Positions 1 to 8,621 of a stretch of 64,000 bases of DNA are shown one piece after another. Origin of the DNA: an uncultured Candidatus Saccharibacteria bacterium (lineage in GTDB: Bacteria > Patescibacteriota > Saccharimonadia > Saccharimonadales > Saccharimonadaceae); the NCBI GenBank assembly GCA_947165975.1, contig CAMVCL010000003.1, positions 1-64,000 on the forward strand, given 5' to 3'. Below the pieces are notes generated by a model. The model did no database searches. It saw nothing but the letters and a program-made list of their open reading frames with translations, and was not told where the DNA came from. Position numbers and translations under genes: made by a program. Position 1 is the first letter of the stretch. Every line of letters starts with the position of its first letter.

Positions 1-3
1 TTT

Positions 4-96
4 TGGCGGAGGGTGAGGGATTTGAACCCTCGCTCCAGGTAGCCCCGGACTAACTCGTTAGCAATGAGTCCCCTTCAACCACTTGGGTAACCCTCC
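4..96 (-). tRNA. tRNA-Ser(GCU)
   Basis: The reverse strand folds as a class II tRNA: acceptor stem GGAGGGT/ACCCTCC, discriminator G, encoded CCA, a T-loop TTCAAAT and a long variable arm typical of serine tRNAs. The anticodon loop reads ATTGCTAAC, giving anticodon GCU for AGC/AGU codons. The 3' CCA is encoded in the DNA (bases 4-6). Confidence 0.95.
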
Positions 97-151
97 ATTT
101 CAATAATTTTATCACATTTTTTATTTTTTGCTAAGTATATTGCATGTGTGT

Positions 152-157
152 TATAAT
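152..157 (+). promoter_or_regulatory. -10 box of a leaderless promoter
   Basis: TATAAT lies only 6 nt before the ATG at 164, with a possible -35 TTGCTA at 128-133 (18-bp spacer). Transcription would start at or next to the start codon, so the message would be leaderless; no Shine-Dalgarno is present between box and ATG. Confidence 0.7.
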
Positions 158-163
158 GAACTT

Positions 164-628
164 ATGGCAAATCAAGCAGAGATTTCCTGGCAAGCCGAAG
201 AATTTATTCCCCGCGAACACAACGTCGGTTGGTATTTTGGGCTTTTTGGTATCGGTATAGCTCTCGCTGCTCTATCAGTCCTAATTAAATCATGGACTTT
301 TCTTGCACTCATCATTCTCAGTATTGTCGCCATCTTAATTTCAATTTCTCGACCTCCTCGCAAGATACAATATAAACTCGACAAAGATGGTCTCACAGAA
401 GGCAATCGACTTCATAACTTTGAAGATTTTAAAGCCTTCGGCATCCTTAAAGAAGAAAATCACTTCTCAGCTGTACTTATTCCCAAAAAACGCTTCAGCC
501 TTAGTGTAAAGGTTTATTTCCCTGGCGACAGTGGTGAAGCAATCGTTGACGCTCTCGGTGCTCGTCTCCCCATGGAAGAAGTTAAGCTTGATTTCCTCGA
601 TAAAATCGTAAATTTCTTGCGCATTTAA
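164..628 (+). CDS. small membrane protein with two transmembrane segments and a PH-like C-terminal region
   Basis: A 154-residue protein of unknown function. Residues about 20-65 form two closely spaced hydrophobic helices, followed by a basic RPPRK cytoplasmic-side motif and a mixed alpha/beta region of about 85 residues (KIQYKLDKDGL, SAVLIPKKRF) that resembles the bacterial PH-like domains found after two-helix membrane anchors. I chose the ATG at 164 over the upstream TTG at 128 because it begins MANQAE directly after a -10 box, and the longer version has an unnatural N-terminus inside the promoter. It is a single-gene unit before the gene at 680. The PH-like reading is from sequence pattern only and is tentative. 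Confidence 0.75.
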   Translation: MANQAEISWQAEEFIPREHNVGWYFGLFGIGIALAALSVLIKSWTFLALIILSIVAILISISRPPRKIQYKLDKDGLTEGNRLHNFEDFKAFGILKEENHFSAVLIPKKRFSLSVKVYFPGDSGEAIVDALGARLPMEEVKLDFLDKIVNFLRI

Positions 629-679
629 TTAAAACGTGATAATATTAACATAAGTATTAATATAAGAAGGTGGGCAAAA

Positions 680-1201
680 ATGGACCAAACTAAAACAACT
701 AATCCAGCAGAAGTACCTGCAAACGCAGATAACGATCTACAAAAAGCAATTGACGATATCACTAATACGACCAGTGTTGACCCGGTTTTTTCTGATCCGG
801 TCGCTGCACCATCATCAGTGCCAGAAGGCGATACAGGCGAACTTGGCGAGCCAGTTGGCCCATTCCCAGAACCAAAAGTCGAAGTTCAAGAACCAGCCCC
901 TGAACCAATTGCCCCAATTGAAAATGTCGAGATTCCAGACTTAAACACCGAAACTCCGTCTGAACCAGCCCCACAAAACACTAGCGAAATCAAAAAAGCC
1001 GCCCTCCGAGATCTCGTCCCAATCCTCGATAAAGTTAATATGGATAGTACTGAAAGATTCAATATTTACCGCGACATCTTTGATGAACTAAAAGATTACA
1101 CCGTACTAGAACCAGCCTACCAAGCTGCTCGTGAAATTGCCGACGAAACTACTCGTGCTAACGCTTTGCTCTACCTTGTCCAATCTATCGACAAAATGTA
1201 A
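680..1201 (+). CDS. hypothetical protein, Pro/Glu-rich disordered N-terminus with helical C-terminal domain
   Basis: A 173-residue acidic protein with no recognised family. Residues 1-105 are low-complexity, rich in Pro, Glu, Ala and Asp and almost certainly disordered. Residues 105-173 look like a compact all-helical domain (KKAALRDLVPILDKV, RFNIYRDIFDEL, AYQAAREIADE). No signal peptide or membrane segment is visible, so it is probably cytoplasmic. The start is supported by an AAGAAGG Shine-Dalgarno about 10 nt upstream. It ends at a strong bidirectional terminator shared with groEL on the other strand. Confidence 0.7.
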   Translation: MDQTKTTNPAEVPANADNDLQKAIDDITNTTSVDPVFSDPVAAPSSVPEGDTGELGEPVGPFPEPKVEVQEPAPEPIAPIENVEIPDLNTETPSEPAPQNTSEIKKAALRDLVPILDKVNMDSTERFNIYRDIFDELKDYTVLEPAYQAAREIADETTRANALLYLVQSIDKM

Positions 1202-1217
1202 AAGACCCACCTCACAA

Positions 1218-1246
1218 AAATAGGCTCCTTTTAAAGGAGCCTATTT
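1218..1246. terminator. bidirectional intrinsic terminator
   Basis: An 11-bp perfect stem AAATAGGCTCC / GGAGCCTATTT with flanking A and T tracts lies between the convergent 680 gene and groEL and can terminate both. Confidence 0.85.
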
Positions 1247-1265
1247 AAATTATATGAATGTAATT

Positions 1266-2879
1266 TTAATACATTCCGCCCATATCTGGAGCAGCAGGCT
1301 TTTCTTCTGGAATCTCACAGATCAAAGCGCCCATTGTAATCGCTGTTGCTGCAATTGAAGTGGCATTCTTAACGGCCTCTTTAGTAACTTTAGCCGGATC
1401 AATTACGCCATTCTTCTTCAAATCAACCAAACCTTTTTCCGGCGTCATTACATTGACACCAAACCCGTCCTTAGCTGATTCCACTTCAGCCAGTAACGCC
1501 TGTGCATTTAACCCAGCATTTTCCATAATATGAATAAACGGAGCCTTCAAAGCATTCTTCACAATCCTAACACCCGCGTCTGTTTCCTTCAACTTAGCAG
1601 CCATATTGACTAATGTCACACCCCCACCAGTTACAATACCTTCAGCCAGTGCCGCCTTGGTTGCAGCCACTGCATCGTCAACACGATACTTTTTCTCTTC
1701 GATTTCAGTTTCAGTTGCACCACCAACTTTAATTACTGCTACTTTGCCCGAAAGAGCTGCCGCTCTTTTTTCAAATTCTTCACGCTCATAGTCTGATTTA
1801 GCATTTCCTGCAAAGGTATGAATCAATTCAATTCTATCTTGTACCGATTTCTTGCTACCAGCACCCTTAATGATTGTCGTTTCATCCTTTGTGGCAATTA
1901 TCTTCGCCGCTGACCCGAGCACCTCGAGACCAACTTCTTCCAATTTTAACCCTTTATCATTTGATACCACCGTCGCATCGGTCAAAATTGCTATATCTTC
2001 CATGATTTCCTTACGTCTATCACCAAAAGAAGGAGCCTTCAACACCAATGTATTAAATACACCCTTTAATTTGTTCAAAACTAGAAGCGATAATGCTTCC
2101 CCCTCAACCTCTTCAGCAATAATCACTAAATCTTTCTTGCCAGTTTGCGCAACTTTTTCAAGTAGTGGCACAATGTCATTTGCTGCTGAAATCTTACGAT
2201 CAGTTACCAATACTAATGGTTTTTCGAACACAGCTTCCTGCCTATTTACATCGGTCACAAAAAATGGCGAAGAATAACCCTTATCATAGCTAAAACCTTC
2301 AACGATTTCCTGTTCCATCTCTAAGCCTTGACCAGCCTCCACCGTCACTACGCCATCTTTACCAATCTTTGAAATTACTTCCGCAATTAATTCGCCCACA
2401 GTCGAATCACCAGCTGAAATTGTCGCAACTTCTGCCACTTTCTTTGAGTCACCTTCAATTTTTTCAGCTGATTTATCAATCTCTTTTATTATATCCCTAC
2501 CTGCTTTTTCAATCCCTTTTCTAAGCTCCATCGGATTCATTCCAGCTGCAATCAATTTATTAGCCTCAGCCAAAATATTGTAAGTTAATACTGTTACAGT
2601 AGTAGTTCCATCACCCGCTACCTTATTTAACTTTTGAGCAGCAGTTTTGATTAGTTTTGCACCTACTGCCTCCCCCAGAGATTCATCTTTATTAGGTAAC
2701 TCTACGGCTTCCGCCACAGTTACGCCATCGTGGGTGATCACTGGTGCACCATATTCCTTCTCGATAATTACATTTTGACCTTTCGGGCCAAATGTTACCT
2801 TTACTGCATCGTATAGCTGTTTTGCTCCGGACAAAACTTTTTCTCTTGCTTCTGCTTCATAAAAAATCTTCTTTGCCAT
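1266..2879 (-). CDS. groL: chaperonin GroEL (60 kDa)
   Basis: ATP-dependent Hsp60 chaperonin that folds non-native proteins in a double-ring complex with GroES in the cytoplasm. The 537-residue protein is full length. The ATP-binding signature GDGTTT is at residues 89-94, the apical domain is intact and the equatorial domain contains the expected GGG motif near residue 405 (IVTGGGVTL). The C-terminus ends PAAPDMGGMY with only one GGM instead of the long GGM tail of E. coli. It lies 3 bp downstream of groES and is cotranscribed from the CIRCE-controlled promoter at about 3.17 kb, so it is presumably heat-inducible through HrcA. Confidence 0.97.
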   Translation of the reverse strand: MAKKIFYEAEAREKVLSGAKQLYDAVKVTFGPKGQNVIIEKEYGAPVITHDGVTVAEAVELPNKDESLGEAVGAKLIKTAAQKLNKVAGDGTTTVTVLTYNILAEANKLIAAGMNPMELRKGIEKAGRDIIKEIDKSAEKIEGDSKKVAEVATISAGDSTVGELIAEVISKIGKDGVVTVEAGQGLEMEQEIVEGFSYDKGYSSPFFVTDVNRQEAVFEKPLVLVTDRKISAANDIVPLLEKVAQTGKKDLVIIAEEVEGEALSLLVLNKLKGVFNTLVLKAPSFGDRRKEIMEDIAILTDATVVSNDKGLKLEEVGLEVLGSAAKIIATKDETTIIKGAGSKKSVQDRIELIHTFAGNAKSDYEREEFEKRAAALSGKVAVIKVGGATETEIEEKKYRVDDAVAATKAALAEGIVTGGGVTLVNMAAKLKETDAGVRIVKNALKAPFIHIMENAGLNAQALLAEVESAKDGFGVNVMTPEKGLVDLKKNGVIDPAKVTKEAVKNATSIAATAITMGALICEIPEEKPAAPDMGGMY

Positions 2880-2882
2880 TTT

Positions 2883-3137
2883 TTATAATGTCGCTAAGAC
2901 ATCCTCCTCTTTTAAAATAATATAATCAACATCATCGACCTTTATCTCGGTAGTTGAGTACTCCTTATAAACAATTTTGTCGCCTTTTTTAATTCCAGAA
3001 ACTTCAGGCCCAACGGACTCCACTACTGCATAAGCTGGTTTTTCCTTTGCCTCACCAAGCAATATACCAGATTTTGTCTTCTCGAGTGGCTTTTCCACCA
3101 CAGCGACCACACGGTCTTTTAACGGTTTTAATGCCAT
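2883..3137 (-). CDS. groS: co-chaperonin GroES (10 kDa)
   Basis: Forms the heptameric lid on GroEL. The protein is 84 residues, shorter than the usual 95-97. It keeps the conserved N-terminus MALKPLKDRVVA and the end LKEEDVLA, but the mobile loop is shortened around KTKSGILLGEAKEKP. Start chosen at the ATG preceded by AAAAGGAGTT. It is the first gene of the groES-groEL operon. Confidence 0.96.
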   Translation of the reverse strand: MALKPLKDRVVAVVEKPLEKTKSGILLGEAKEKPAYAVVESVGPEVSGIKKGDKIVYKEYSTTEIKVDDVDYIILKEEDVLATL

Positions 3138-3163
3138 ATTTTTTAACTCCTTTTCTACTTTTC

Positions 3164-3169
3164 ATTATA
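3164..3169 (-). promoter_or_regulatory. -10 box of groESL promoter
   Basis: TATAAT on the minus strand, with a TTGCAA -35-like hexamer at 3186-3191 (16-bp spacer) that falls inside the CIRCE element, so HrcA binding would block RNA polymerase. Confidence 0.7.
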
Positions 3170-3178
3170 GCACAAAAA

Positions 3179-3205
3179 TTGGCACTTGCAACAGCAGAGT
3201 GCCAA
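3179..3205. promoter_or_regulatory. CIRCE operator (HrcA binding site)
   Basis: Inverted repeat TTGGCACTT-N9-GAGTGCCAA, matching the CIRCE consensus TTAGCACTC-N9-GAGTGCTAA with symmetric changes. It sits between the ackA stop and groES and overlaps the groES -35. On the minus strand the same hairpin is followed by TTTTT, so it may double as the groESL operator and as a stem in RNA; the ackA gene ends 16 bp away on the other side. Confidence 0.88.
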
Positions 3206-3221
3206 TTTTATTCTTAAGTTA

Positions 3222-4424
3222 TTATTTTTGATTATCCAATAGTTCAGAAGCTTTTTTGATCATATAAGCTGCTTCATTCGTCGGGATCACATAAACTGGC
3301 TTAGAATCTTCTTCAGCCACATTGGCATAGCCTTTAGATTTATCTACCGATGCATCGTTTTTCAAACGAAATCCCATAAATTCTAGCTTCGAGATAATTG
3401 AACTTCTTACCGGCAAAGAACGTTCCCCAATTGTCGCAGTAAATACAATAGCGTCGATTCCTCCCATTTTTGCAGCAAATTCGCCAATTTTACCCGCTAC
3501 ACCATCGATAAATAAATTATAGGCTGCCGCAGCGTCTGCACGATCCTCTTCGGCTCCTGCGATGATTTCACGCATATCATTCGAACCAGCCATCGCTTGT
3601 AAACCAGATTGTTTATTCATCAACTTAATCGCCTCAGCTGCCCCTAGTTTCTCGCCAAGTAATGCTCCAATCGTTGGATCAATCGAGCCAGTTCTCGTCG
3701 AAGACATTAACCCCTCAAGTGGTGTTTCTCCCATTGAAGTATAGGCCGGTTTTCCGTCAATCAATGCTGTTGCTGAACACCCAGAACCTAAATGGCAAAC
3801 TACCATCTTTTTTTCTAAAATTCCTAATTCCGGAATCTTATTCATCATATAGCCGTATGATGCACCATGCGCACCCCAACGACCCAAGTCAAACTCCTCA
3901 ATAATCGCTTTCGGTAAAGCATACTCAGTATCTTTCCTAGAATCATTTGTTAATGCTTCTGAATCGCTCATCACCATCACTGGTACATCTGGAAACGTTT
4001 CTTTAGCATTTTTAATTCCTCGCTCTGTTCCAGGCACGTGCAAAGGATTTGTCACGCGCACTTTTTCCAGTTCTTCGAAAGTCTTTTCATCCACAATATG
4101 GTTTGCTGAAAAATATTTTCCTGCTGCCACTACGCGTACTAATATACCGTCTAACGGATGAGCTTCATTGATAAATCCTTCTTTCTCAAAAATCGCCTTT
4201 GCTTCCTTAAATGCTACATCCAGAGTATCCCATTTTTTATCTACCAACTCCTCAGAACCATCGGCACGCGTAATCGTACAGATAAATTTCTTCTTCCCGT
4301 TCTCTTCGATTCCCTCAAAATAAAGTGAGCATACTTCATCTTCTCCTTCATAAAGTGAAAACTTTTCCGAAGATGATCCAGAATTTAAAACCAAGAAAAT
4401 TTTAGTAATATTTGTTGTCGACAT
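3222..4424 (-). CDS. ackA: acetate kinase
   Basis: Catalyses acetyl phosphate + ADP to acetate + ATP, substrate-level phosphorylation in the cytoplasm; in a fermentative symbiont it is a main ATP source. The 400 residues are full length. Diagnostic ASKHA motifs are visible: the N-terminal phosphate loop NSGSSSEKF (about residues 14-22), HLGSGCSATAL around residue 218, and TRTGSIDP near 255. No phosphotransacetylase gene is adjacent, so acetyl phosphate must come from elsewhere (for example a phosphoketolase). Start at ATG preceded by AAAAGGAG; a separate TATAAT lies upstream. Confidence 0.95.
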   Translation of the reverse strand: MSTTNITKIFLVLNSGSSSEKFSLYEGEDEVCSLYFEGIEENGKKKFICTITRADGSEELVDKKWDTLDVAFKEAKAIFEKEGFINEAHPLDGILVRVVAAGKYFSANHIVDEKTFEELEKVRVTNPLHVPGTERGIKNAKETFPDVPVMVMSDSEALTNDSRKDTEYALPKAIIEEFDLGRWGAHGASYGYMMNKIPELGILEKKMVVCHLGSGCSATALIDGKPAYTSMGETPLEGLMSSTRTGSIDPTIGALLGEKLGAAEAIKLMNKQSGLQAMAGSNDMREIIAGAEEDRADAAAAYNLFIDGVAGKIGEFAAKMGGIDAIVFTATIGERSLPVRSSIISKLEFMGFRLKNDASVDKSKGYANVAEEDSKPVYVIPTNEAAYMIKKASELLDNQK

Positions 4425-4445
4425 TCTTATTAACTCCTTTTCCTA

Positions 4446-4451
4446 ATTATA
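4446..4451 (-). promoter_or_regulatory. -10 box upstream of ackA
   Basis: TATAAT on the minus strand about 22 nt before the ackA ATG, leaving a short leader that carries the AAAAGGAG Shine-Dalgarno. No convincing -35 was seen. Confidence 0.6.
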
Positions 4452-4462
4452 TCACATAACCA

Positions 4463-5062
4463 CTACAATAAGATCACCTTAAACTGAGGTGTTCCCTTTT
4501 GGATCCATTCATCCACTGCTTTTTTTACCCCAGGTAAAGCCGGATTCGTATAATCATGCACTATCATCACACCTTTTGACGCTATCCTAGAAGTAACTAA
4601 ATTCAAAGAATCTCTGATAGATTCGTAAAAATCTCCATCTAAAAAAGCAAACGCGATTTTCTCAGGTAAATCATCGCCCGTCAATTCATTAAACCAAGAT
4701 TTCTTTATTACAGGGACAGGGAGTCCCGTCTTCAAAAAACGATTCTTTACTTCTCTTTTTGTAACCATTAACTCCCCTCTCTTAAAATTCTCCCCCATTA
4801 CTGAAGAATCATCCTTAGTCTTTTCTGGTAAACCTTCAAAGGAATCATAAATCCATAACTTCTTTTTCACAAAGTTATCCACAGAGTTATCCACAGAGTT
4901 TTCTCTATTGTATTCATAAATTAACTCAGCCAGCAATAAAGAAGTGTCACCCTTATAACAACCCAATTCAACATAGTCTCCTTCTGTTGCTAAAGCTTCT
5001 TTTGCTAGTTCAATAATTGTATCCGTTTCTTTTTCGGAAATTTGATCATTTTTCCACGCCAT
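4463..5062 (-). CDS. TylF/MycF-type SAM-dependent O-methyltransferase-like protein
   Basis: A 199-residue class I methyltransferase of the macrocin-O-methyltransferase (TylF) family. Motif I is DYVELGCYKGDTS; further family motifs are WIYDSFEGLPE, FAFLDGDFYESIRDSL and the metal-site-like VHDYTNPALPGVKKAVDEW. The family methylates sugars or small metabolites using a divalent cation; the substrate here is unknown. The ATG overlaps the uvrA stop codon (TAATG), implying translational coupling although no functional link to repair is evident. Residues about 56-63 (SVDNSVDN) are encoded by a 12-bp tandem repeat that contains two perfect DnaA boxes. Confidence 0.82.
   Translation of the reverse strand: MAWKNDQISEKETDTIIELAKEALATEGDYVELGCYKGDTSLLLAELIYEYNRENSVDNSVDNFVKKKLWIYDSFEGLPEKTKDDSSVMGENFKRGELMVTKREVKNRFLKTGLPVPVIKKSWFNELTGDDLPEKIAFAFLDGDFYESIRDSLNLVTSRIASKGVMIVHDYTNPALPGVKKAVDEWIQKGTPQFKVILL
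4875..4895. repeat. tandem consensus DnaA boxes inside a coding region
   Basis: TTATCCACA occurs at 4875-4883 and again at 4887-4895, as a 12-bp tandem repeat (in-frame Ser-Val-Asp-Asn repeat on the minus strand). Both match the E. coli consensus better than the boxes at the presumed origin. Confidence 0.6.
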
Positions 5063-7989
5063 TACAAATACTTCCGCAAATATTCACCAGTTGGTGTTTT
5101 TGCCGTTTTGGCTAAAGTCTCCGGAGTTCCCTCTGCACAAACCATTCCACCTTTCAAGCCACCTTCCGGTCCCATATCGATAATCCAATCCGCAGATTTA
5201 ATCACATGCAGATTATGCTCGATCACGATCATCGTATTTCCCCCATCAACTAAACGATTCAAAATCGCCAACAGTCTCTTCACATCATCTGAATGGAGCC
5301 CAGTCGTCGGCTCGTCTAAAATATAAAGAGTTTTACCAGTAGAACGCCTAGACAATTCCGTTGCCAGTTTAATTCTTTGTGCTTCCCCACCTGAAAACGT
5401 CGTTGCTGGCTGTCCAAGTTTAATATAACCCAAGCCTACCTCTTGAATAGTGCGTAATTTTCCAGCAATAGATGGAATATTTCCAAAAAATTCCACTGCT
5501 TCGTCAATCGTCATATCCAAAACTTGTGAAATATCTTTTCCTTTATATTTTACTTCCAATGCTTCACGATTATATCTTCGTCCATGGCAAGCCGGACAAG
5601 TCACATATACATCTGGCAAAAAATGCATTTCGATTTTATTTACCCCATCACCTTGACAATGTTCGCAACGTCCACCTTTTACATTAAAGGAGAATCTACC
5701 AGCTTTATACCCACGTACTTCCGCTTCAGGTTGTGATGCAAATAATTCACGAATCGCCGTAAACACTCCAGTATAAGTAGCCGGATTTGACCTTGGTGTT
5801 CTACCAATTGGTGATTGATCTATTACGATTACTTTATTAATCTTTTCGATTCCTTCAATTTTTTCATGCGTACCCGACACAGTTTGAGCTCGATGTAACC
5901 TTGCCAACAGCTCATTAGCTAAAATTGAATTTACTAATGTTGATTTTCCCGAACCAGATACACCAGATACCACATTAAGCACGCCTAACGGAAACTTCAC
6001 ATCTATATTTTTTAAATTATTTTCCCTCGCACCACGTACTACAAGCTCATGACCAGCTCGCACCTTACGACGTTTCTTTGGTACCGGAATTGTCATTTCT
6101 CCAGATAAATATTTTCCAGTCAAAGAATCCTTATTTTTTATTATCTCCTCAGGTGTTCCCGCAGCTACTAGTTTTCCACCATTTAATCCCGCTCCTGGAC
6201 CAATATCAATAATGTAATCTGACTGCAACATCGTATCTTCATCATGTTCCACTACTAATACTGTATTTTTCAAATCCCGCAAATGTTTCAAAGTTGCAAT
6301 TAATTTATCGTTATCACGTTGATGTAGACCAATCGATGGTTCATCCAAAACATACAAAACACCCTGCAAACCAGAACCAATCTGCGTAGCTAACCTAATT
6401 CTCTGCGCTTCCCCACCAGACAAAGTATTAGCTGCTCGACCTAATTCCAAATAACCCAATCCTACATCTTTCATAAATTGCACTCTCTCACGAATTTCTT
6501 TCAAAATCGGTGTTGCAATCATATTCTCTGCTTCTGTAAAACCTAAATCTTGTGCTAGAACTTCAAGTGTTGCATCCACGTCCAAATTACACATATCTAC
6601 AATGTTTAGATCATGCACCGTCACCGCTAATACCGCCGGTTTTAGTCTTGCTCCATTACAAGTCTGGCATTTTCTTACCCGCATAAATCTCTCAATATCG
6701 TGTTTAGTGAAATCTGAAACTTTCGGATCATGGTAACGGCGTTCTAACATTGGGATCACGCCCTCATAAGTCGTTTCATAAACTGTCCCGTCCGCAAAAC
6801 GCCCTGAACCAGATATCTTCATTTGATACTTTTCATCTCCAGTTCCATAAAGAATCAATCGTTTATCTTCTTCCGACAATTCACCTATAGGCGTATATAC
6901 ATTAAATCCATGCTTTGCGCCCACTTGCATTAAACGTTTCAACCACCAAGAATCCTGACCTACACGATTAAACGGACGAATCCCTCCTTCTGCAATCGTC
7001 AAATTATTATTAAATACTAAGCCTGGATCAATCTCCATTCTCGTACCAAGACCAGTACAAGTTGGGCAAGCTCCTTCTGGCGCATTGAATGAGAACAGTC
7101 TTGGTGTCAACTCAGGGATTAATTCTTCTGGATGGTCTGGGCAAGCATATCGTTGCGAATATGTTAATACTTCAGAGTTTTCAGTCGGAATCCTCGATTC
7201 GCCCACCGCAACCGAATTATCTTTAATTCTAATAACCTCAATAATCCCTTGGCCCATCTCTAAAGCCTGTTCAATCGAACCAGCAATTCGAGTTCTAAGC
7301 TCAGGATTCAAAACAAATCTATCTACCACAATCTCAATGTCATGTCGTTCATTTTTGTTCAATTCCGGAAATTCATCCAGAGCATAGACGATTCCGTCCA
7401 CTCGCACTCTAGAAAAACCCTTACTAGAATATTGCTCCGGAATATGCATAAATTCACCTTTTTTCGAAGAAACAATCGGTGCTAATAAAATACACTTTGA
7501 ACCAAGTGGCAATTTCATCACCTCATTTACAATATCATCCACTGTACGCTTAGAAACTTCCTTATGGCAAACTGGGCAATGCGGAACGCCAACTCTAGCA
7601 AACAATAAACGTAGATAATCATACACCTCTGTTACTGTCGCCACTGTAGAACGCGGATTTCTCGAAGTCGATTTCTGATCAATCGAAATAGCAGGCGAAA
7701 GTCCCGTAATCGAATCCACGTCAGGCTTATCCATTATCCCCAAAAACATTCGCGCATACGAAGACAAAGATTCTACATATCGCCTCTGTCCTTCTGCATA
7801 AACCGTATCAAAAGCCAAAGATGATTTGCCGGAGCCCGAAAGACCCGTAATAATCACTAATTTGTCTCTAGGAATATCTACATCAAGATTTCTTAAATTA
7901 TTCTGCCTAGCACCTCTTACTCGGATATAATTATCGTCACCAAAAATCTCACCTTCAATTTTTGCAATTTTCTTTTCTTCTGCGTTCAT
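5062..7989 (-). CDS. uvrA: excinuclease ABC subunit A
   Basis: DNA-damage recognition ATPase of nucleotide excision repair; dimerises and loads UvrB. About 975 residues, full length, with two ABC ATPase modules: Walker [13 protein letters not shown] near residue 50 and [11 protein letters not shown] near residue 680, each with an LSGGEAQRI or FSGGEAQRI signature. Zinc-finger cysteine pairs are present ([34 protein letters not shown]). I prefer the ATG at 7989 to the GTG at 7992 because AGGAG sits 5 nt before the ATG. A TATAAT at 8024-8029 gives it a normal leader. Confidence 0.97.
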   Translation of the reverse strand: MNAEEKKIAKIEGEIFGDDNYIRVRGARQNNLRNLDVDIPRDKLVIITGLSGSGKSSLAFDTVYAEGQRRYVESLSSYARMFLGIMDKPDVDSITGLSPAISIDQKSTSRNPRSTVATVTEVYDYLRLLFARVGVPHCPVCHKEVSKRTVDDIVNEVMKLPLGSKCILLAPIVSSKKGEFMHIPEQYSSKGFSRVRVDGIVYALDEFPELNKNERHDIEIVVDRFVLNPELRTRIAGSIEQALEMGQGIIEVIRIKDNSVAVGESRIPTENSEVLTYSQRYACPDHPEELIPELTPRLFSFNAPEGACPTCTGLGTRMEIDPGLVFNNNLTIAEGGIRPFNRVGQDSWWLKRLMQVGAKHGFNVYTPIGELSEEDKRLILYGTGDEKYQMKISGSGRFADGTVYETTYEGVIPMLERRYHDPKVSDFTKHDIERFMRVRKCQTCNGARLKPAVLAVTVHDLNIVDMCNLDVDATLEVLAQDLGFTEAENMIATPILKEIRERVQFMKDVGLGYLELGRAANTLSGGEAQRIRLATQIGSGLQGVLYVLDEPSIGLHQRDNDKLIATLKHLRDLKNTVLVVEHDEDTMLQSDYIIDIGPGAGLNGGKLVAAGTPEEIIKNKDSLTGKYLSGEMTIPVPKKRRKVRAGHELVVRGARENNLKNIDVKFPLGVLNVVSGVSGSGKSTLVNSILANELLARLHRAQTVSGTHEKIEGIEKINKVIVIDQSPIGRTPRSNPATYTGVFTAIRELFASQPEAEVRGYKAGRFSFNVKGGRCEHCQGDGVNKIEMHFLPDVYVTCPACHGRRYNREALEVKYKGKDISQVLDMTIDEAVEFFGNIPSIAGKLRTIQEVGLGYIKLGQPATTFSGGEAQRIKLATELSRRSTGKTLYILDEPTTGLHSDDVKRLLAILNRLVDGGNTMIVIEHNLHVIKSADWIIDMGPEGGLKGGMVCAEGTPETLAKTAKTPTGEYLRKYL

Positions 7990-8023
7990 CACTGCTCCTA
8001 CCTTCGTTTTGATAAACGCGTAT

Positions 8024-8029
8024 ATTATA
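8024..8029 (-). promoter_or_regulatory. -10 box of uvrA promoter
   Basis: TATAAT on the minus strand 34 nt upstream of the uvrA ATG, leaving a leader with a GTAGGAGC Shine-Dalgarno. Confidence 0.6.
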
Positions 8030-8065
8030 CTACAGAATTCAATTTTTGTCCATAAGCCAATATGC

Positions 8066-8071
8066 TATAAT
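8066..8071 (+). promoter_or_regulatory. -10 box of a leaderless promoter
   Basis: TATAAT 7 nt before the ATG at 8079; no Shine-Dalgarno in between. Confidence 0.7.
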
Positions 8072-8078
8072 AATCATC

Positions 8079-8621
8079 ATGGAAAAGGACATTGAAGAAC
8101 TAGGAGAAAAGGAGAAAGAAAAAGCAAAAACACCTCAGAATGACGTTAAAACCTCTCGTCATGCAAGCCGTTATTTTGTCATAGGTCTAAGCCTAGCTAT
8201 TTTTAATTATTTGCTATTCATGACTATCGCTAATCTAATTGTAAAAAATGACAATCTTTTCTGGTTCTCTTCATTTATAGCTACAGCTTTTACTGCCATA
8301 CTAGCCTACATTCTGCACTCAAAAATCACTTGGAAAGAACGCAATCCAGGTAAAACTGGAATATATAAATTCATTATTTGGAATATTATACTCACTTTTG
8401 CCATTAGCCCGACATTAACTCAAATTTTCGGATATGCAACTGCACTTTATGATCTAGCGTTTAACATTTCAAATTTCCTACATATCCCTTTCAGCTATGA
8501 TTTTATCCAAAGCACCGGCGCGTTTGTTCTCGCCAATGCCGTTATTATGGTTATTAATTTCCTATTCTATGACCAATTTATCTTTAGCAAATCAAAAAGG
8601 AGATCAAATGACCAAAAATAA
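8079..8621 (+). CDS. GtrA-family membrane protein
   Basis: A 180-residue GtrA-like protein. Residues 1-27 are charged and cytoplasmic (EEKEKEKAKT), then four transmembrane helices follow at roughly 31-55, 60-80, 98-125 and 142-165. Features typical of the family are RYFVIGLSLAIFNYLLF, AILAYILHSKITW and the final NFLFYDQFIF. GtrA proteins are proposed to move undecaprenyl-linked sugars across the membrane for cell-surface glycosylation. It overlaps the following glycosyltransferase by 14 bp and opens the surface polymer island. Start chosen at ATG 8079 because of the adjacent -10 box. Confidence 0.88.
   Translation: MEKDIEELGEKEKEKAKTPQNDVKTSRHASRYFVIGLSLAIFNYLLFMTIANLIVKNDNLFWFSSFIATAFTAILAYILHSKITWKERNPGKTGIYKFIIWNIILTFAISPTLTQIFGYATALYDLAFNISNFLHIPFSYDFIQSTGAFVLANAVIMVINFLFYDQFIFSKSKRRSNDQK

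Noticed and set aside
1606-2277. Plus-strand frames opposite groEL
   Set aside because: Antisense shadows of a highly conserved gene; serine-rich composition is an artefact.
4875-4895. Second replication origin
   Set aside because: Two boxes only, within a coding region, with no AT-rich element or initiator gene nearby.
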